Shown: one piece after another, positions 21,566 to 34,982 of the stretch
How positions within the stretch are numbered: the stretch's first letter is position 1
How the letters are laid out: each line of letters opens with the position of its first letter
Source of the DNA: Hyaloscypha bicolor E
Lineage: Eukaryota > Ascomycota > Leotiomycetes > Helotiales > Hyaloscyphaceae
Direction: 5' to 3'
NCBI RefSeq assembly: GCF_002865645.1
Contig: NW_020194517.1
Span: forward strand, 1,798,001 to 1,862,000
Length of the DNA stretch: 64,000 bases
Notes under the pieces: model-generated
The model's input: the letters and a program-made list of their open reading frames with translations, nothing else
What the model was told of the DNA's origin: nothing
Database searches by the model: none
Translations under genes and position numbers: made by a program

Positions 21566-22921
21566 GGTGAATTTGGTCGTGGTGCAGTTGCGATGGGGGT
21601 ACGAAGAATCTCATCGGCGCCGCATCAGCAACGATAGCGAAGTTTCTGTCGTGTGTGAATATGCTTTTGGAAGGAGCTCAAAACCCGGCGGTGCCAAGGC
21701 AACTCGTATCAGTTTTGGGAGGGGTGCATGCAGGAATAAAGGGGATTCGGGCGTATGCCTGTCGAGATCGAATTGTAAGAGGGTCTGCAGCGCACTGACG
21801 GCAAAAGGCGACCAGCTGTCGGTGAAAGATGGGATTGCGGCGGAGTCGGTTTAGACCGTCGAAGAGCAGAGATTGTACAAGTATGCAAAGGGTTTTGGGT
21901 GTTCGAGGAAGGGAAGGAGCTTCGGAGGAATCGTATCGAGGTAACACGAAACAGCACTGCAGCTGCTTATCGGACGGTGGTACTGTGCGTGTGCGAGGGC
22001 TTACTGTAGACGGAATGGAATACCTCTGCCATTTACTGTACGGTACCTGCGCGTGTGCTTGGGGGAGGTACAGTCAGAATTTGGCGTCGGCTTGTCCTGT
22101 CGCAGGTACGAAGCCGTCAAGAGTGGAGGTCGGTCGTCTTGCTCGGGGACTCGAGGGAGGATAGATGATGGATGGACGGACGGATGGCAGCGGGAGCAGA
22201 GCCCAGCCAAAACGATTCCAGGGACGGCGGGGGGGGGTCTGGCCTCGGGAAGCGGTAACCTTAATAGGAGCAAGGCCGAATTAGCGGAGTGAGAGAGCCA
22301 GGGAGGTTTCAAGGAGGAAGAAACACGCGAGCTGGCGCTGATAGGCGTTCAGGATGTTGACGTTTGCCCTACTCCGTACGGAGTAGTAAAGCACTATCAG
22401 TAGTGGGAGAGAACTGGTAGAAAGCCGGGTCAGCAAGGCCTCGGTGGTTGGCGCGCCAGGCTGGCTGGCTTGGCTGGATAACGGGCGGGCGTGGCAGCGA
22501 TTTGCAGTTGGTCGATCGACTGCGCCGGGATGTTTCTGGCGTATGGTGTTGGGGGTGGGTGTTGGTGTTGGTTTTGCTTTTTGCTTGTGGCGGGGGTGCC
22601 GAGCTCGCTGGTCTGATTGATCATGCCATTGGGCGAGGACCGCGGGCGGTGGTGTTGGACAGCGACGCTGAGTGGGCAGGCAAGCAAGCAAGCAAAAAAA
22701 ATATTTCTGCGCGGTTTTCCCCTCCACTAGCTCCAACGTCACTTCTTTTGCTTTGGCTTCACGATCCCTCGCTGCTTCTTTCTCTCCATCCTTTCTTCAC
22801 TTCAATTGTACAATACCATTGGCCATTCTGCTCCCTCTCGCAACCACAGCAGCACAGCATTGCACAGCTCAGCACAGCACCGGAGCCCTTCCGTAGCCCC
22901 ACTGTCTCAGCAATCGTCAAT
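21566..22921. other. Divergent promoter region between G-alpha and spermidine synthase genes
   Basis: 1.36 kb of upstream DNA for both genes. It holds a perfect 18-bp palindrome at 22369, G-rich tracts (near 22230), and pyrimidine-rich and CA-repeat-like leader sequence (AGCACAGCA near 22850) before the spermidine synthase ATG. Open frames inside show no family signal. Confidence 0.55.
22369..22386. repeat. Perfect 18-bp palindrome CTACTCCGTACGGAGTAG
   Basis: A self-complementary 18-mer in the shared G-alpha/spermidine synthase upstream region. TACTCCGTACGGAGTA-like ends are, from memory, common at termini of small inverted-repeat elements in ascomycetes; it could also be a dimeric protein-binding site. 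Confidence 0.6.
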
Positions 22922-24226
<1,305 letters not shown>

Positions 24227-24865
24227 AGAGGGAGTTGAGTGGGGGAGTGGTGGGGATTGGTGGGCAAGGAGAGACATTTGCTGGGCTGCTATGATACCAT
24301 GATGACAGGAGAGACGAGGTCCTGATGACATAAAAGTGCTTTTGGCGTTGCTCATCCGTACTGGGAATCCAAGAAATCACTAGACCTGCATTACACTGCA
24401 GATATTGCGAAGTACTCCATAAATACATTGCATTCACTTCTTCTCGTTCTTTGGAACTTCTCGGGTCAGAATAGAGTTCGAACCGCTTGTCTTTCAACTT
24501 GTCATCATGACCAAGAGCTTGGAAACTTTCTTCCAAGTCCACAGATCGCATTTGCAATACTAATTGAGGCCGGGCTATCGCTCGCTAAATACGCAAAACC
24601 AGGCAATCAGGTTACACAGAGACAATCTGATACAGCGGCAGCAACATCATCTCTGCCACGTTGTACCCCTGACCACATCGGTATTTGCCTCAATCTGGAT
24701 CTCGATCGGATCTTCGGCACGGGAAATCCCATCCTCGGCCTCGGAAGGGGTTTGCCGAAGCCTTAGAGGCGGTGCCGCCACGAGGGCCACCTCGGGCCGA
24801 ACCCCCCACCTTTCACCAGCTCGCTAATTGACGACGACGGGGACGAGAAAACACACCGAAAAAGC
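24227..24865. other. Intergenic
   Basis: 3' flank of the spermidine synthase gene and promoter of the nitrilase-type gene. No further signal recognised. Confidence 0.5.
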
Positions 24866-26051
24866 ATGTTCAGAACACTGCACCTGCGCACACTTCGCCA
24901 GTTTCTGACTCCGAGAAGATTCAAGTATCGTGAGGTACATAGAGGCAGAGGCAGAGGCATTGCAAATATGGTGGGACTGCTGAAGAAACCAGTTAAGATT
25001 GCATTGGTGCAGCTAGCAAGTGGTTCGTCCTCCCCTCCCCCCTTCCCTCCCTCCCTCAACCCCACTAACCATCTCCCTTTCCGCGATACAGGAGAAGACA
25101 AACCCGCCAACCTCACGCACGCCCGCGCCAAAGTCCTCGAAGCCTCGGAAGCCGGCGCGCAAATAGTCGTGCTTCCAGAATGTTTCAACTCGCCCTACGG
25201 CACCTCCTTCTTCCCTACGTACGCCGAGACGCTCCTCCCATCCCCGCCTACGAAAGAACAGAGTCCGAGTTTCCATGCGCTGAGCGGGATGGCTAAAGAC
25301 GCGGGTGTGTACTTGATCGGCGGCTCGATCCCCGAGCGAGCGCCCACGAGCCAGGAGGACGGGGAGGACGGAGCGAAGTTGTACAACACGAGCTTGACGT
25401 TTGGCAGGAAAGGAGAGTTGCTAGCGACGCATAGGAAGGTACATCTTTTTGACATCGATATACCCGGCGGGATCACGTTTCGAGAGAGCGAGGTCCTGTC
25501 TCCGGGGAACAAGGTCACGATTGTGGAGTTGGAGGAGTTCGGCAAGGTGGGGGTAGCGATTTGCTATGATGTGCGCTTCCCGGAGTTGGCCATGGTTGCG
25601 AGTAGGAAGGGAGCTTTTGCGCTGGTTTACCCCGGGGCATTTAATACCACGACGGGGCCGCTGCATTGGCGATTGCTAGGCCAGGGACGCGCGGTCGATA
25701 ATCAGGTTTATGTGGCGATGTGTTCCCCTGCGAGAGATGAGAGTGCGGGGTATAAGGCCTGGGGACATAGTTTGGTGGCGGACCCGATGGGAAAGGTTAT
25801 GGGCGAGGCGGGGGAGGGGGAGGAGATTATGTAGGTTTTGTCTTTCCTCGTTGCTTGGGGGAACTGTTGTGAAGTTTGGGTGAGGGGCTGGAGCTTGGCG
25901 GATTGAACTAACTTGAGATGATAGATATGCGGAGTTGAGTGGAGAGGAGATCGAGAAGACGAGGAAGGGAATTCCGGTTTATAGTCAGAGGAGATTTGAG
26001 GTTTATCCGGATGTTAGTGGGGGGAAGGTGAAGTATGAGGAAGATCCGTGA
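24866..26051 (+). CDS. Omega-amidase (NIT2-type nitrilase-family hydrolase)
   Basis: Exons 24866-25022, 25092-25830 and 25925-26051 give 340 residues. The nitrilase triad is present: Glu in [12 protein letters not shown], Lys in [14 protein letters not shown], Cys in [12 protein letters not shown]. The order and the GTTFRES-like [13 protein letters not shown] segment fit the NIT2/Nit3 branch, which hydrolyses alpha-ketoglutaramate and alpha-ketosuccinamate to keto acids plus ammonia. Two possible starts exist: ATG 24866 adds an Arg-rich stretch ([20 protein letters not shown]) that looks like a mitochondrial presequence; ATG 24968 ([19 protein letters not shown]) begins directly at the catalytic domain. 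The last exon ([19 protein letters not shown]) completes the usual C-terminus ending KYEEDP; a GTGAGT overlaps the stop codon and could be an alternative donor. Confidence 0.93.
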
Positions 26052-26537
26052 GTGAACCCCGGCTTGGGACCACAGATTTTAAGCGTTATGAGGACGCTGG
26101 TCAAAGGCTGGGTGGAGGACGGTGGGAGTATCAGATGAAAGTCGTGGCTCAATGGGGTACGAGCGAAATTTGCTGGGACTGCTCATGTCCATATAGACAT
26201 TGCATCAATTGCAGGATAGAGGTATAGTATTATACGAAGACGATTTTGGGAACTCTTCGTTGGAGATATTTGGGGCCAGGTGATCATGGTGGCACCTTCC
26301 TCACTCTGCACTCCTAAGTCTTGACATCGGTGGACTTGATGACCCAGTGGTTCCTTCCTTCGTTATCTATGTTTGACATCTCAACGTTTCTACCCCGAAA
26401 ATTGTTTCTCTATCCCCACCTCTGCACCGTTCTATAACCAACCCAAGTCACTCGTTTGATCAAATTCCCTTCTTTGTCCAGTGGACCGTTCTGCTGGCAT
26501 TCATACCTATTACCCTTACTTCTATTAATACGATTCG
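26052..26537. other. Intergenic
   Basis: 3' flank of the omega-amidase gene and promoter of the large MFS-type gene, with CT-rich leader near 26400-26530. Nothing else seen. Confidence 0.5.
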
Positions 26538-29500
26538 ATGAATGCAGAGGTTGATGGGCCAGTTGGAGTGACTTCGTCGCGACGACGAGGCTCAACAATC
26601 GGCAGCACCGGGCTGGATTATTCAAGCTGCCATCGCGTGGACGAAGACATCATCTCCCGCATCCGCTCCCTCCTCCTATCACGAAACGAGCATCGCCCTC
26701 CAAGAACGCCATGCCCATCTGACGAACACAATCACCGCTGCTCCGAGCTCGAAGATACAGTTGGCGGATTCGATTTCAGCACGGCGCAAAGCGTTGCGAA
26801 GATTGCACGTCAAGAGGCTGGTCGGCTGAGTACTCCAGATATCGGAAAAGTCTCTGCGACAAGTATCGAAATGGAACCTCGAAAGACGCCTCGAGCGAGT
26901 CTACCGAGCATCAAATTCTCAGCACCGCGTTTGCGCAGCTCCAGCTCTGCGAATGATCTAAAGGTTCACGTCGACATTGAAGACACTACACAATCTCACA
27001 CGACTGTGAAGTCCGACCCGGATTTTCCCAGCGAAAAGAAACCCCGGTTCAAACTACCTAAATTAGTTTTACAAGACAAGAGGAGAGTGATCAGAAAGGT
27101 CAAATCGTGCATGGACATCGATCCGCCGATTCCTGAAGACGATGCTAAGATCCACGAGACCGAACTCCTCTGCTGCCCTCCCTGCGATCCGAATGATGTC
27201 CCAAAGTCAAAATACACCACAAACTACCCGCGATGGCCTGGTGGAACGGTTCGAGCAGTGCCAGGCGACCTTGCCTGCTTTCTTGCAGGTTGTCCTCCGA
27301 GTCACCTCGAATGCAGGAAGCACCACCGCCGTCAGAATCCACAACACTCTATACATGATCGTCGACTCGCAGAGGATTTCAAGGGTGTTGCCGACGGCAT
27401 CGCACAAGACATTGCCAGACTGGGTCATTCTTTGAAGGATGTCAAAGTGTGGTCCAAAGATCACCCTGGTGCACAGCAAATCCCGAAGCCAAATGTTGAG
27501 GGTCAAGGTGGTCGTTTTGGCAGTGACGGAGGGAAGGGGGCACCAGCGATATCTGTGAAGCCTCCAACCAGTACTTCTGAAGAGGCCTCAGAGCCAGAGA
27601 TATGTAGCAGCGTTACCTTGACCTCCGATGCATTTCCTCACGCCTCCCAATCCATGGAACTCGTTGCCAACGAGACTGCACCTCATCGTTTCTCTACAAC
27701 TGTCTCTACAAATTTTAGCTTGCCAGGATACAAGTCTAGACGTGGCTCTCAACTCAGCCCCCGCCCTTCCAAGCAGGAACCAAGACGCCCTCCCCCACCA
27801 ATCGATACGAGCCCCATACGTACAGTCACATTTTCACCACCAGGTCGGACGTCCTCTAACATATCTCCTAAAAATTCCATGCCCACGAAGGAATCCGAGA
27901 TACCGCTAGCATCGAGGTCAAAGCCCGAGTCGAAACCGCCCTCGATTCTCTCTGGTGGTTCAAGACGGTCAGCTTCAGCTCGACATGCTTTGCTAAAACC
28001 CTCTGTAACGGAGGCTCAACCAGTTGATACTGGTCTGCCCATACCTCCGGTACTCTCACCAATCTCTACTATTCCAGAGCAAGCGTTTCCGGAGTTGCCT
28101 GATTATTACCAAACATCGGAGGGTGTTTCAGTTACGGACTTTGGCAAAGGAAGAAAAGAAGCAGATATGGTTTTAAGTGTGCATGCTGCAAACTCCCCGC
28201 CACCGAAAGAAACTGGGCTTGAGGTCTCCAAACCTTGGAAGGCCACACTTGGTGATGTTCAAGCCACGACGGCTCCCCCGGTTGTCGGGCATGTGGCCAG
28301 TGCCCGAAATGCAGAGGATCTTCTGCAGGGTGTCCGAAGTAGCGCAGAAGGAGCACGTGTGGATGCACAACCTCTTCCCGTACGCCCTCAGTCTCCTCCA
28401 CCCACCATCGTCAAAGCCAAGGCAGCTGTTGATCCTCCACAGACCATCGCAAAATCTTCTCAGTCTCCACCTCCGGACAATAATCGCGCGTTGGCAACGG
28501 AAGCACTCGCTGCGGTATCTCAGAGCGATTCATTGAACGCGGCTTACTGGGGTTCCATTCCGACAATCAGGGAAACCGTCCAGGATGTAGTCCAAGTTGC
28601 TGTGCGCAATGCCGTCAAGACTACCGTGCCGCCAGGAATTGAGAAGGACAAAGCTTCAGATGCATATCGAAGAGTGGTTGCCAGGTCTTTGGCTGAGGCA
28701 GCGAAGAGTGCGGACGATTATTTGCGCCGTGCTTCTCTCTGGAATGAACCACCTTCCTCAATACGAGGATCGGAGTCGACTGTGATACGTGGGCCTGGGG
28801 AACAGGTGGATGATTTGTTATCAAATATTGGAGATCCTCCAGCCGAAACGATGCGCCGGATGAGCGTTACTCCAAAAGAGTATGTTGAAACGTACGGCAA
28901 TGGGCTGCAGAATCTTGCCTTATCGGTCGACGAAATGGATACTGTGCCTCTTGTCACAGCTGACAAGCCGAAGACCCGGAAGAAACGCCCCAGACCTTTT
29001 AGAAATGGAGTTCGGTTTGGATACGATGCAATTCCTACACGTGATTCATCAAAGAATCATGTTCTTAGCACGAAGACATCGACTACGAACATGTCGTCAA
29101 ACCTCTCCCGCAAACGATCTTTCGAACGGCTGGTAACCAGAGTCCAACTTCGTTCCATATCCTCTGAGGTGTCATTGAAGCAAGACAGAGCTGGAGAGAA
29201 ACTTCTTCTCTCATCGAAAGGACTTGATCGACGCAACGATCGTAGCTCTGCGAGTTCGGAACAGATCAACGGTCGTCAAAATACTGTCCACTGGCTCAAG
29301 GGACTTCTCTTGGGCAATGATGTTTATGAGACTCGATTTACTGCTTTGCCTCCACGGGCTCTACGAGGCCCCTCAAGGTCGCAGACTGCTCCAGTGAAAC
29401 CCGCCGCTGAATTATACCTCGAAGCCAACCCCAAGTCCGAAGAAGCAGATCGACGGCTTGTGAAAGGCAAACGTGATGAAAGAGCCGACCCATCGGAAAA

Positions 29501-32500
29501 CTTTACGAGGACGATAAACGATCTGGAGAATTTGATGAACGAGGCTCTGATCATCGCACGACAAGCCACCGATGCTCAAGATGCTGAATATGCACCAGCA
29601 GTTCTTGGTAATGCAGCCAAAGTCCTGAAAACCGGACGAGACCGCTACCAGGCGAAGCTGTCTGGTATTCTTGACTCCGAGGAAGCTCCAAGCATGCATG
29701 AAAGTCTACGGAGTTATTCCGATTCAGACATATCTTACCACCCTGACGATCCAGACCTCTATGTGCAGCCGTTAAAGGAACCTGGCAAGGGTCTTACCTT
29801 ATCCCTCCAGACACCACCGAAGAAGTCAGCTGGTTGGCCTCCCACAGGTCGCGTAAAAACACCTTATCCCCCTGGATCTATGCCACCTTATAACAACTCA
29901 AAGTCTCCTCCTGACGAAGGCGCCGATTATCTTACTGCAGCTGATCCCCGGTCCTGGCCCACCGAGACCGAGCTCGAAGAGCCGCGGAAGATAGACAAAC
30001 CAGTTGAACCTGGCACCACCCTGGGCGAGGATGAATTCTTGGATGAGACCATTCCCGAATTTAGGAATCCTGAACCTTTCAGTACCCCAATAAGTCGGGA
30101 AGGAACGCAGCGGAAAAGCTCTGCGAGATCACCAAAGCGACTGAGTCCGACCAGACAGACTCGCACTGAGCCTCAACCAGATCTCAGTGGGTTTCAGGAC
30201 ATCCCTCTACCAAAGATCACACCTCGGAATACCGCCCCATCTCGTAGATGTGTCCAGGATGCGCATTCGGAAGAAGAGTATCAAGCTGTCAAGACTAAAC
30301 TTGCCTCGAAATCTGTACCCAACAAGCAAGAGGTACGTGATTACATAAAGGCAAATCGGAATGTGCCCATCCAGCCTCGAACAAGCTCTCAGAATTTGAG
30401 GCAGCAGGCTGAGAAAGCACAGGGCCGAAATTTATTGACTCTAAAAAATGGCAAGACAGCCCAGACAGGCGGGACTTTTGATTGGCAAGACATTGACATG
30501 GAAAATATGCCACTTGTCAATGAGGACGATGACGAGGAATCTCCTCCAGAACAAGGGCAGCAACCTGCCGCGCCTGCACAGCCCGACTGCGGTCAAAGCT
30601 TTGATGGTTCTCAAGTCACCGAAGAGGTTGATTTCAATGTCGGGTTTGGAGTTCGACAAAGAGGCGGCGGTGAGCCGAGCCGCAGTGGGCCAGGAGTGGA
30701 GCTGCAAGACGACCCCGATCGCAACCTGCCTCAAACAAGCAAATCAAGGAAACGTCAGGCCTTCAGTCTTCGGGGGAAGAATCACGTCAGCTTGAATGAA
30801 CATCATCACAAAGGATTCAGCCTTGCACGATCGCACAAGAGGCAATCCATCGCTCGGGACTGGTCACCCGGACGGAAACGATTTGTTGCTTCAGTTGCTT
30901 GTTTTAGTACTGCCCTGATTGGCATTCTTGTCGGAATATATGCTGGAGAAACGCCGGCTATTCAGTATTATATCGTCGATTTCCACCACTACACCGTCCT
31001 CGGCAATGTGTTCTTCTTCATTGGTCTTGCCGTTCCAACATTATTCTTCTGGCCTTTGCCTCTTCTTCATGGACGGAAGCCGTATATCCTCGGCTCAATG
31101 TCTCTTGCTATGCCGCTCTTGTTTCCGCAAGCGCTTGCGGTCGGTTCGTTCAGATCTCCTTATGTGTCTATTTATCGAGTCGGACTCCTTCTTTCCCGTG
31201 CCGCCATGGGCTTCTGTCTGGGCTTCGCAAACATGAATTTCAAATCAATGCTCACGGATCTGTTCGGCGCTTCACTTCAGAGCACCAACCCTCACCAAGA
31301 ACATGTCGATGAGTTCGATGTTAGGCGCCATGGTGGAGGAATGGGTGTCTGGCTTGGCCTCTGGACTTGGTCTGCCCTCGGCTCAATCGGTCTTGGTTTC
31401 TTGATTGGTGCTGCCATCGTGAACCACTTGCCTCCAGCCTACGGCTTCTACGTCAGTATTATCATCATTGCATTCGTTATGCTTCTCAATGTCCTTTGTC
31501 CAGAGGTTAGACGGTCTGCTTTCAGAAGATCCGTTGCTGAAGTCGTCAATGGGCCGGAAGTGTCTCGCAGATTGGCTCGAGGTGAGGTGAAGATGCATCT
31601 GGTTCAAAGTGGCCCCAAGTGGTGGGGTGAGGAATTTCACTACGGTGTTATGCTTTCCTTGAAGATGCTTCGGCAGCCCGGTTTCATGGTCATGGCCGTG
31701 TATGTCGCGTGGATTTATGGGCAGATGGTGTTGAACATTCTGGTATGTGTTCATCTCCATTCACATGCAGTTATGCTGACTCGTAATAGCTACTCGGTGC
31801 TTTGATGTCAAAGGACTACAAGTTCACATCACCTCGAGTTGGAGCCAGCGTCATGGCGATCCCAATTGGTGCGTTCTGCGCAATTCCATTCCAGAAAGCA
31901 TCTCTCTTCAGTCGATCCCATCAATCTGGTCCTCCAAACGATGACCAAACTTTTCAAAAGAAGGTTTCTTGGACCTCGCACATGGTTCGACGTGCCATAT
32001 TCATCTTGGTTCTTCCCTTCGCTGGTCTGGGATATACCCTCTCGGCGAGCGGTCCCCCGGTGCCATTCATCATTCCAATATTGTTTGCTGGACTGATTGG
32101 CTTTCTCTCCAATCTTGCTATGGCCGAATGCCATGGTATCATCATGGAAACATTTGATACCTCAGATCTGCAGCCTGGAATGACTGGTCGCCCACGTGGC
32201 TCTTCGGGCGACAAGACAGCAAGCAAACGTACGAATTACTCATCGTTTCCTCGTGTTTGTTCAGCGTTTGGTATCACGCAAGGGCTCGGCTATCTGATCG
32301 CTTCTGCAGCTTCTGGTGCTGGTGGTGTCCTATCAAGACATCTGGGCCAACAAGCAGCTTGCGGTGTTATGGCTGGTGTTCTGCTCATCCTTTCGCTTAT
32401 GCTTCTTGCGGTTCTCGTCCGTTTCACAGAGGTCCAAATCATCCCCGACTCGAAGAAAGCGGAAATGGACCGATACCACAATGCCCGCCGGGCCTCCCAG

Positions 32501-32932
32501 CTTCGCGCTCAAGAGGGCCTCGAGGAAGATGAACCCTGGCGTCCTGTCATCATCGGCAATCCACACCACCACACTCGCCGAATGTGCCTTCTCGAACTCG
32601 GCAGCATGTCCCGCTTCAGCGAGATTCGCTTAAAGAACAAGCTCGTCGACGAGAAGAGTCTCGAAGCCAAACATCCCAATCGTGCGGCTCTTGGAGCTTT
32701 CGAGGATAAGATCAAAGAGAAGGAAGTAGAGATTGTCCGTCATGTCAAGGGGAGCTTGAGTCGCGCTAGCTCGAAGGGTTCTCGGAGGAGTAATCTCGGT
32801 GCTGTTCCTGAGCAGGGTGATCTCGGCGGCCATCGTGAGATGCTTGATTCACGAGGCAATTCGGGAAAGGGGGTTGGCCGAGGGAAGGGCAGCAAAGGGA
32901 GGAATTTGAGCAAGATTCAGGACGTGGGGTGA
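26538..32932 (+). CDS. Very large MFS-type membrane protein with ~1,440-residue disordered N-terminus
   Basis: Exon 26538-31742, a 47-bp intron (GTATGT..AATAG) and exon 31790-32932 give 2115 residues. Residues 1 to about 1440 are polar, Ser/Pro/Lys-rich and low in hydrophobic stretches, with one patch of Ala-rich repeats of potential helix (around 650-750). From about 1446 there are twelve membrane segments in two sets of six (for example VACFSTALIGILVGIYAG, VFFFIGLAVPTLFFWPL, YVSIIIIAFVMLLNVL; then VMAVYVAWIYGQMVLNIL, AIFILVLPFAGLGYTLSA, AAGVLLILSLMLLAVLV-like) separated by a long loop after segment 6. A charged tail of about 150 residues follows. This is the major facilitator layout, but no diagnostic substrate motif is obvious. 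The huge cytoplasmic N-terminus is unusual for MFS; it may serve regulation or scaffolding. An additional intron in the N-terminal half cannot be excluded. Confidence 0.85.
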
Positions 32933-33797
32933 TGAATAGTGCTAAGACTTTGACTTTCGCCCACGGTGGTGAGACTGGGGAGCAGAATTGTCAAATGGCG
33001 GGAGGCAGAAACGATGGTGGCGGATCGATGAGGAAGAAGGAGCCTGGCAAATGGGTTGCTGGTGTGCTACTTATTGGTATGGACTTTGTCTGGAAGTGGG
33101 CGGGGGCGAGGGGCGGGTTGCAGGAGACTAGGGATGTTGGTGAAGGGTGGGAGGGGTGGTATTGGAGGAGTAGTGTTTGGAGTTGATCAGTCGGTGAGAT
33201 AGGTAGATTGTAGAAATCGCTGGTGAACAATGGATATCAAGAATCAGTAATATAAATTGAGTATCTCGACTTCATTCGTGGAAATTGTGTGGAGTGTGAT
33301 GCGATGCATACTTCAGATCCCCAAGAGAGCACCTATCAATCCCAATCGAGCGCCGTATTATCCCGAGTGCCCACCAGGATGCAAAGATTGCACCTTCCTT
33401 CTTCAGATACTTTGTCGAGTATCAGGAAGCCGGCAGTGGCCTCACGCAACGTCTGTCTGGTCTTTGAAGAACTCCTTCTCTTTCAATTGCCCTGCGTCCA
33501 AAGAACACATCTGGTGGTCGTCTTCTCAGACTGCATAAAGACAGAAGTTCCATCGAGTTCCTTTTATGCAGCTGGGATGAGAAGAGCATCCTCTCCACAC
33601 TATTGACGAATCTTGGTCATTGCGGCCTTGACTTAGCATTGGCTAGGGACTTGGACTTCGATCACAGTTCAGATCCAGTGTCCCCTTTATACTTCGCCGG
33701 CGGTGCGGCGTGTAGACAGCTCCCTCAATCAGGCCATGAACCTCGTCCCCGGCCTTTCAGTAGTCATAATAGCCATCCATAACAACTCATAGCTGCC
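32933..33797. other. Convergent 3' intergenic region
   Basis: Between the convergent MFS-type and RRM-like genes. Short open frames (32929-33186, 33257-33606) have no family signal. Confidence 0.5.
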
Positions 33798-34982
33798 TCA
33801 TTTCACATCCACCTCAGAACGCGCAAACCCGCCTCCCTGTTCCCACTCCGCCTCCAGCGCCCTCTCTTGCTCCCCCGCTTCGTACTCTCTCCTCAAAGCC
33901 CGTAGCCCGCCCATAACGCCCGGTTTACTCTTCTCGGCGCGTCTCCTCTGTCGATTTTGAAAGTAAAACCCCGCATTCCTGGCTGTGCTTCCCTCATTTT
34001 CCAGGCTATCTCCACCAAATTCCCCTCCCATGTATGATTCTAATTCGCGCCTCGAGTATCCTTCTATCCCTTCCATATCTTCCTCCATATCTCCCTCCAT
34101 CCCTCCCTCCATCTCGCCATCTTTATCCCCGCTAGCTGGCTCGTCGGGGCGGAGATCATGGAACCCCATCTTCCCGGACCGACTATCGGTCTCCCAATCC
34201 AGCAGCCCGGAGGTCATGATTGAAGACGGTACGTTCTGGGTTAAGGAGGAGGCGATATAGGAGGAGTTGGTGGGGATGGGGGTGTAGGGTCCGTGCAGCG
34301 GGTTGTGGAGGGGCGAGCGCAGGTAAAGTGTGTGCGAGAAGTAGGAGGGGTATGCCATTAGTTGGTAGGGCTGTTCTTGGGGTTTAGGGTCGAGCGAGGG
34401 TGTGGGGGAGGGGGCGGTTTGTTGATCTTTTTCGCTTTCATTGGTGGTTTGTTGGTTCGTGGATGGAGAAGATTGGGACTCGTCTGTAGGGGGGTCGGGA
34501 CCAGACGGTGTTGAGGTATTGGTCGGAGGGGAAGCTTGTGGTTGGGGCGCGTATTCGAGAGGCGGAGAAAAGGAAGAAGGATTCGGGCTCAAGATTAATC
34601 GGTAGCGGACAGGAGACGCATTTACCAGGTCTCGTGCGGCGGACTCGGAGGCGAAGAGCACGAGGAAGGTGTTTGGGGTTGGGCTGCGGGGGCTGTACTG
34701 TCGATTGGCTTTTGTGAGTAGAAGAATTGAGATTTGTGGGGGAGGGGGAAGTACTTTGTATGATTTGAACATGGTCACTTCGCCGAAGCGCTCCATCACT
34801 CGTAGGACTTCGCGCCGTTCGGCAAAAGTGCGTGCGGAGGGATGCAGCTTGAGGAAAACTGTGCGGGCGGAGAGGGAGGAGGCCATTGTGGTGGGCATTA
34901 TCGGGGAATCATGGTTGGTGATAGGAAGAGCGGGATCAGACGAAGTCAAGTTGAGATGGAAATGATACGGCAGTCGGTTCAT
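33798..34982 (-). CDS. RRM-like fungal protein of unknown function
   Basis: A single-exon frame of up to 394 residues. Residues about 38-130 have an RRM-like order: strand TVFLKLHPSARTF, a helix AERREVLRVMERFGEV, strand TMFKSYKVLP, an insert, then strand NTFLVLFASESAARDLVNAS and VRYRLILSPNP. A Pro/Ser/Thr-rich linker follows (SPPTNTSTPSGPDPP), then a conserved-looking block (YQLMAYPSYFSHTLYLRSP, SGLLDWETDSRSGKMGFHDL), an acidic Gly/Glu/Met repeat (EGGMEGDMEEDMEGIEG), and a basic C-terminus (QNRQRRRAEKSKPGVMGGL). Alternative starts at in-frame ATGs 34898 and 34886 remove the first 28 or 32 residues and begin just before the RRM-like region. No experimental role known to me. Confidence 0.78.
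   Translation of the reverse strand: MNRLPYHFHLNLTSSDPALPITNHDSPIMPTTMASSLSARTVFLKLHPSARTFAERREVLRVMERFGEVTMFKSYKVLPPPPQISILLLTKANRQYSPRSPTPNTFLVLFASESAARDLVNASPVRYRLILSPNPSSFSPPLEYAPQPQASPPTNTSTPSGPDPPTDESQSSPSTNQQTTNESEKDQQTAPSPTPSLDPKPQEQPYQLMAYPSYFSHTLYLRSPLHNPLHGPYTPIPTNSSYIASSLTQNVPSSIMTSGLLDWETDSRSGKMGFHDLRPDEPASGDKDGEMEGGMEGDMEEDMEGIEGYSRRELESYMGGEFGGDSLENEGSTARNAGFYFQNRQRRRAEKSKPGVMGGLRALRREYEAGEQERALEAEWEQGGGFARSEVDVK

Noticed and set aside
27142..27435. Alternative plus-strand frame inside the large MFS gene
   Set aside because: The main frame is uninterrupted for 1735 codons through this stretch; the alternative frame is short and has no splice partners.
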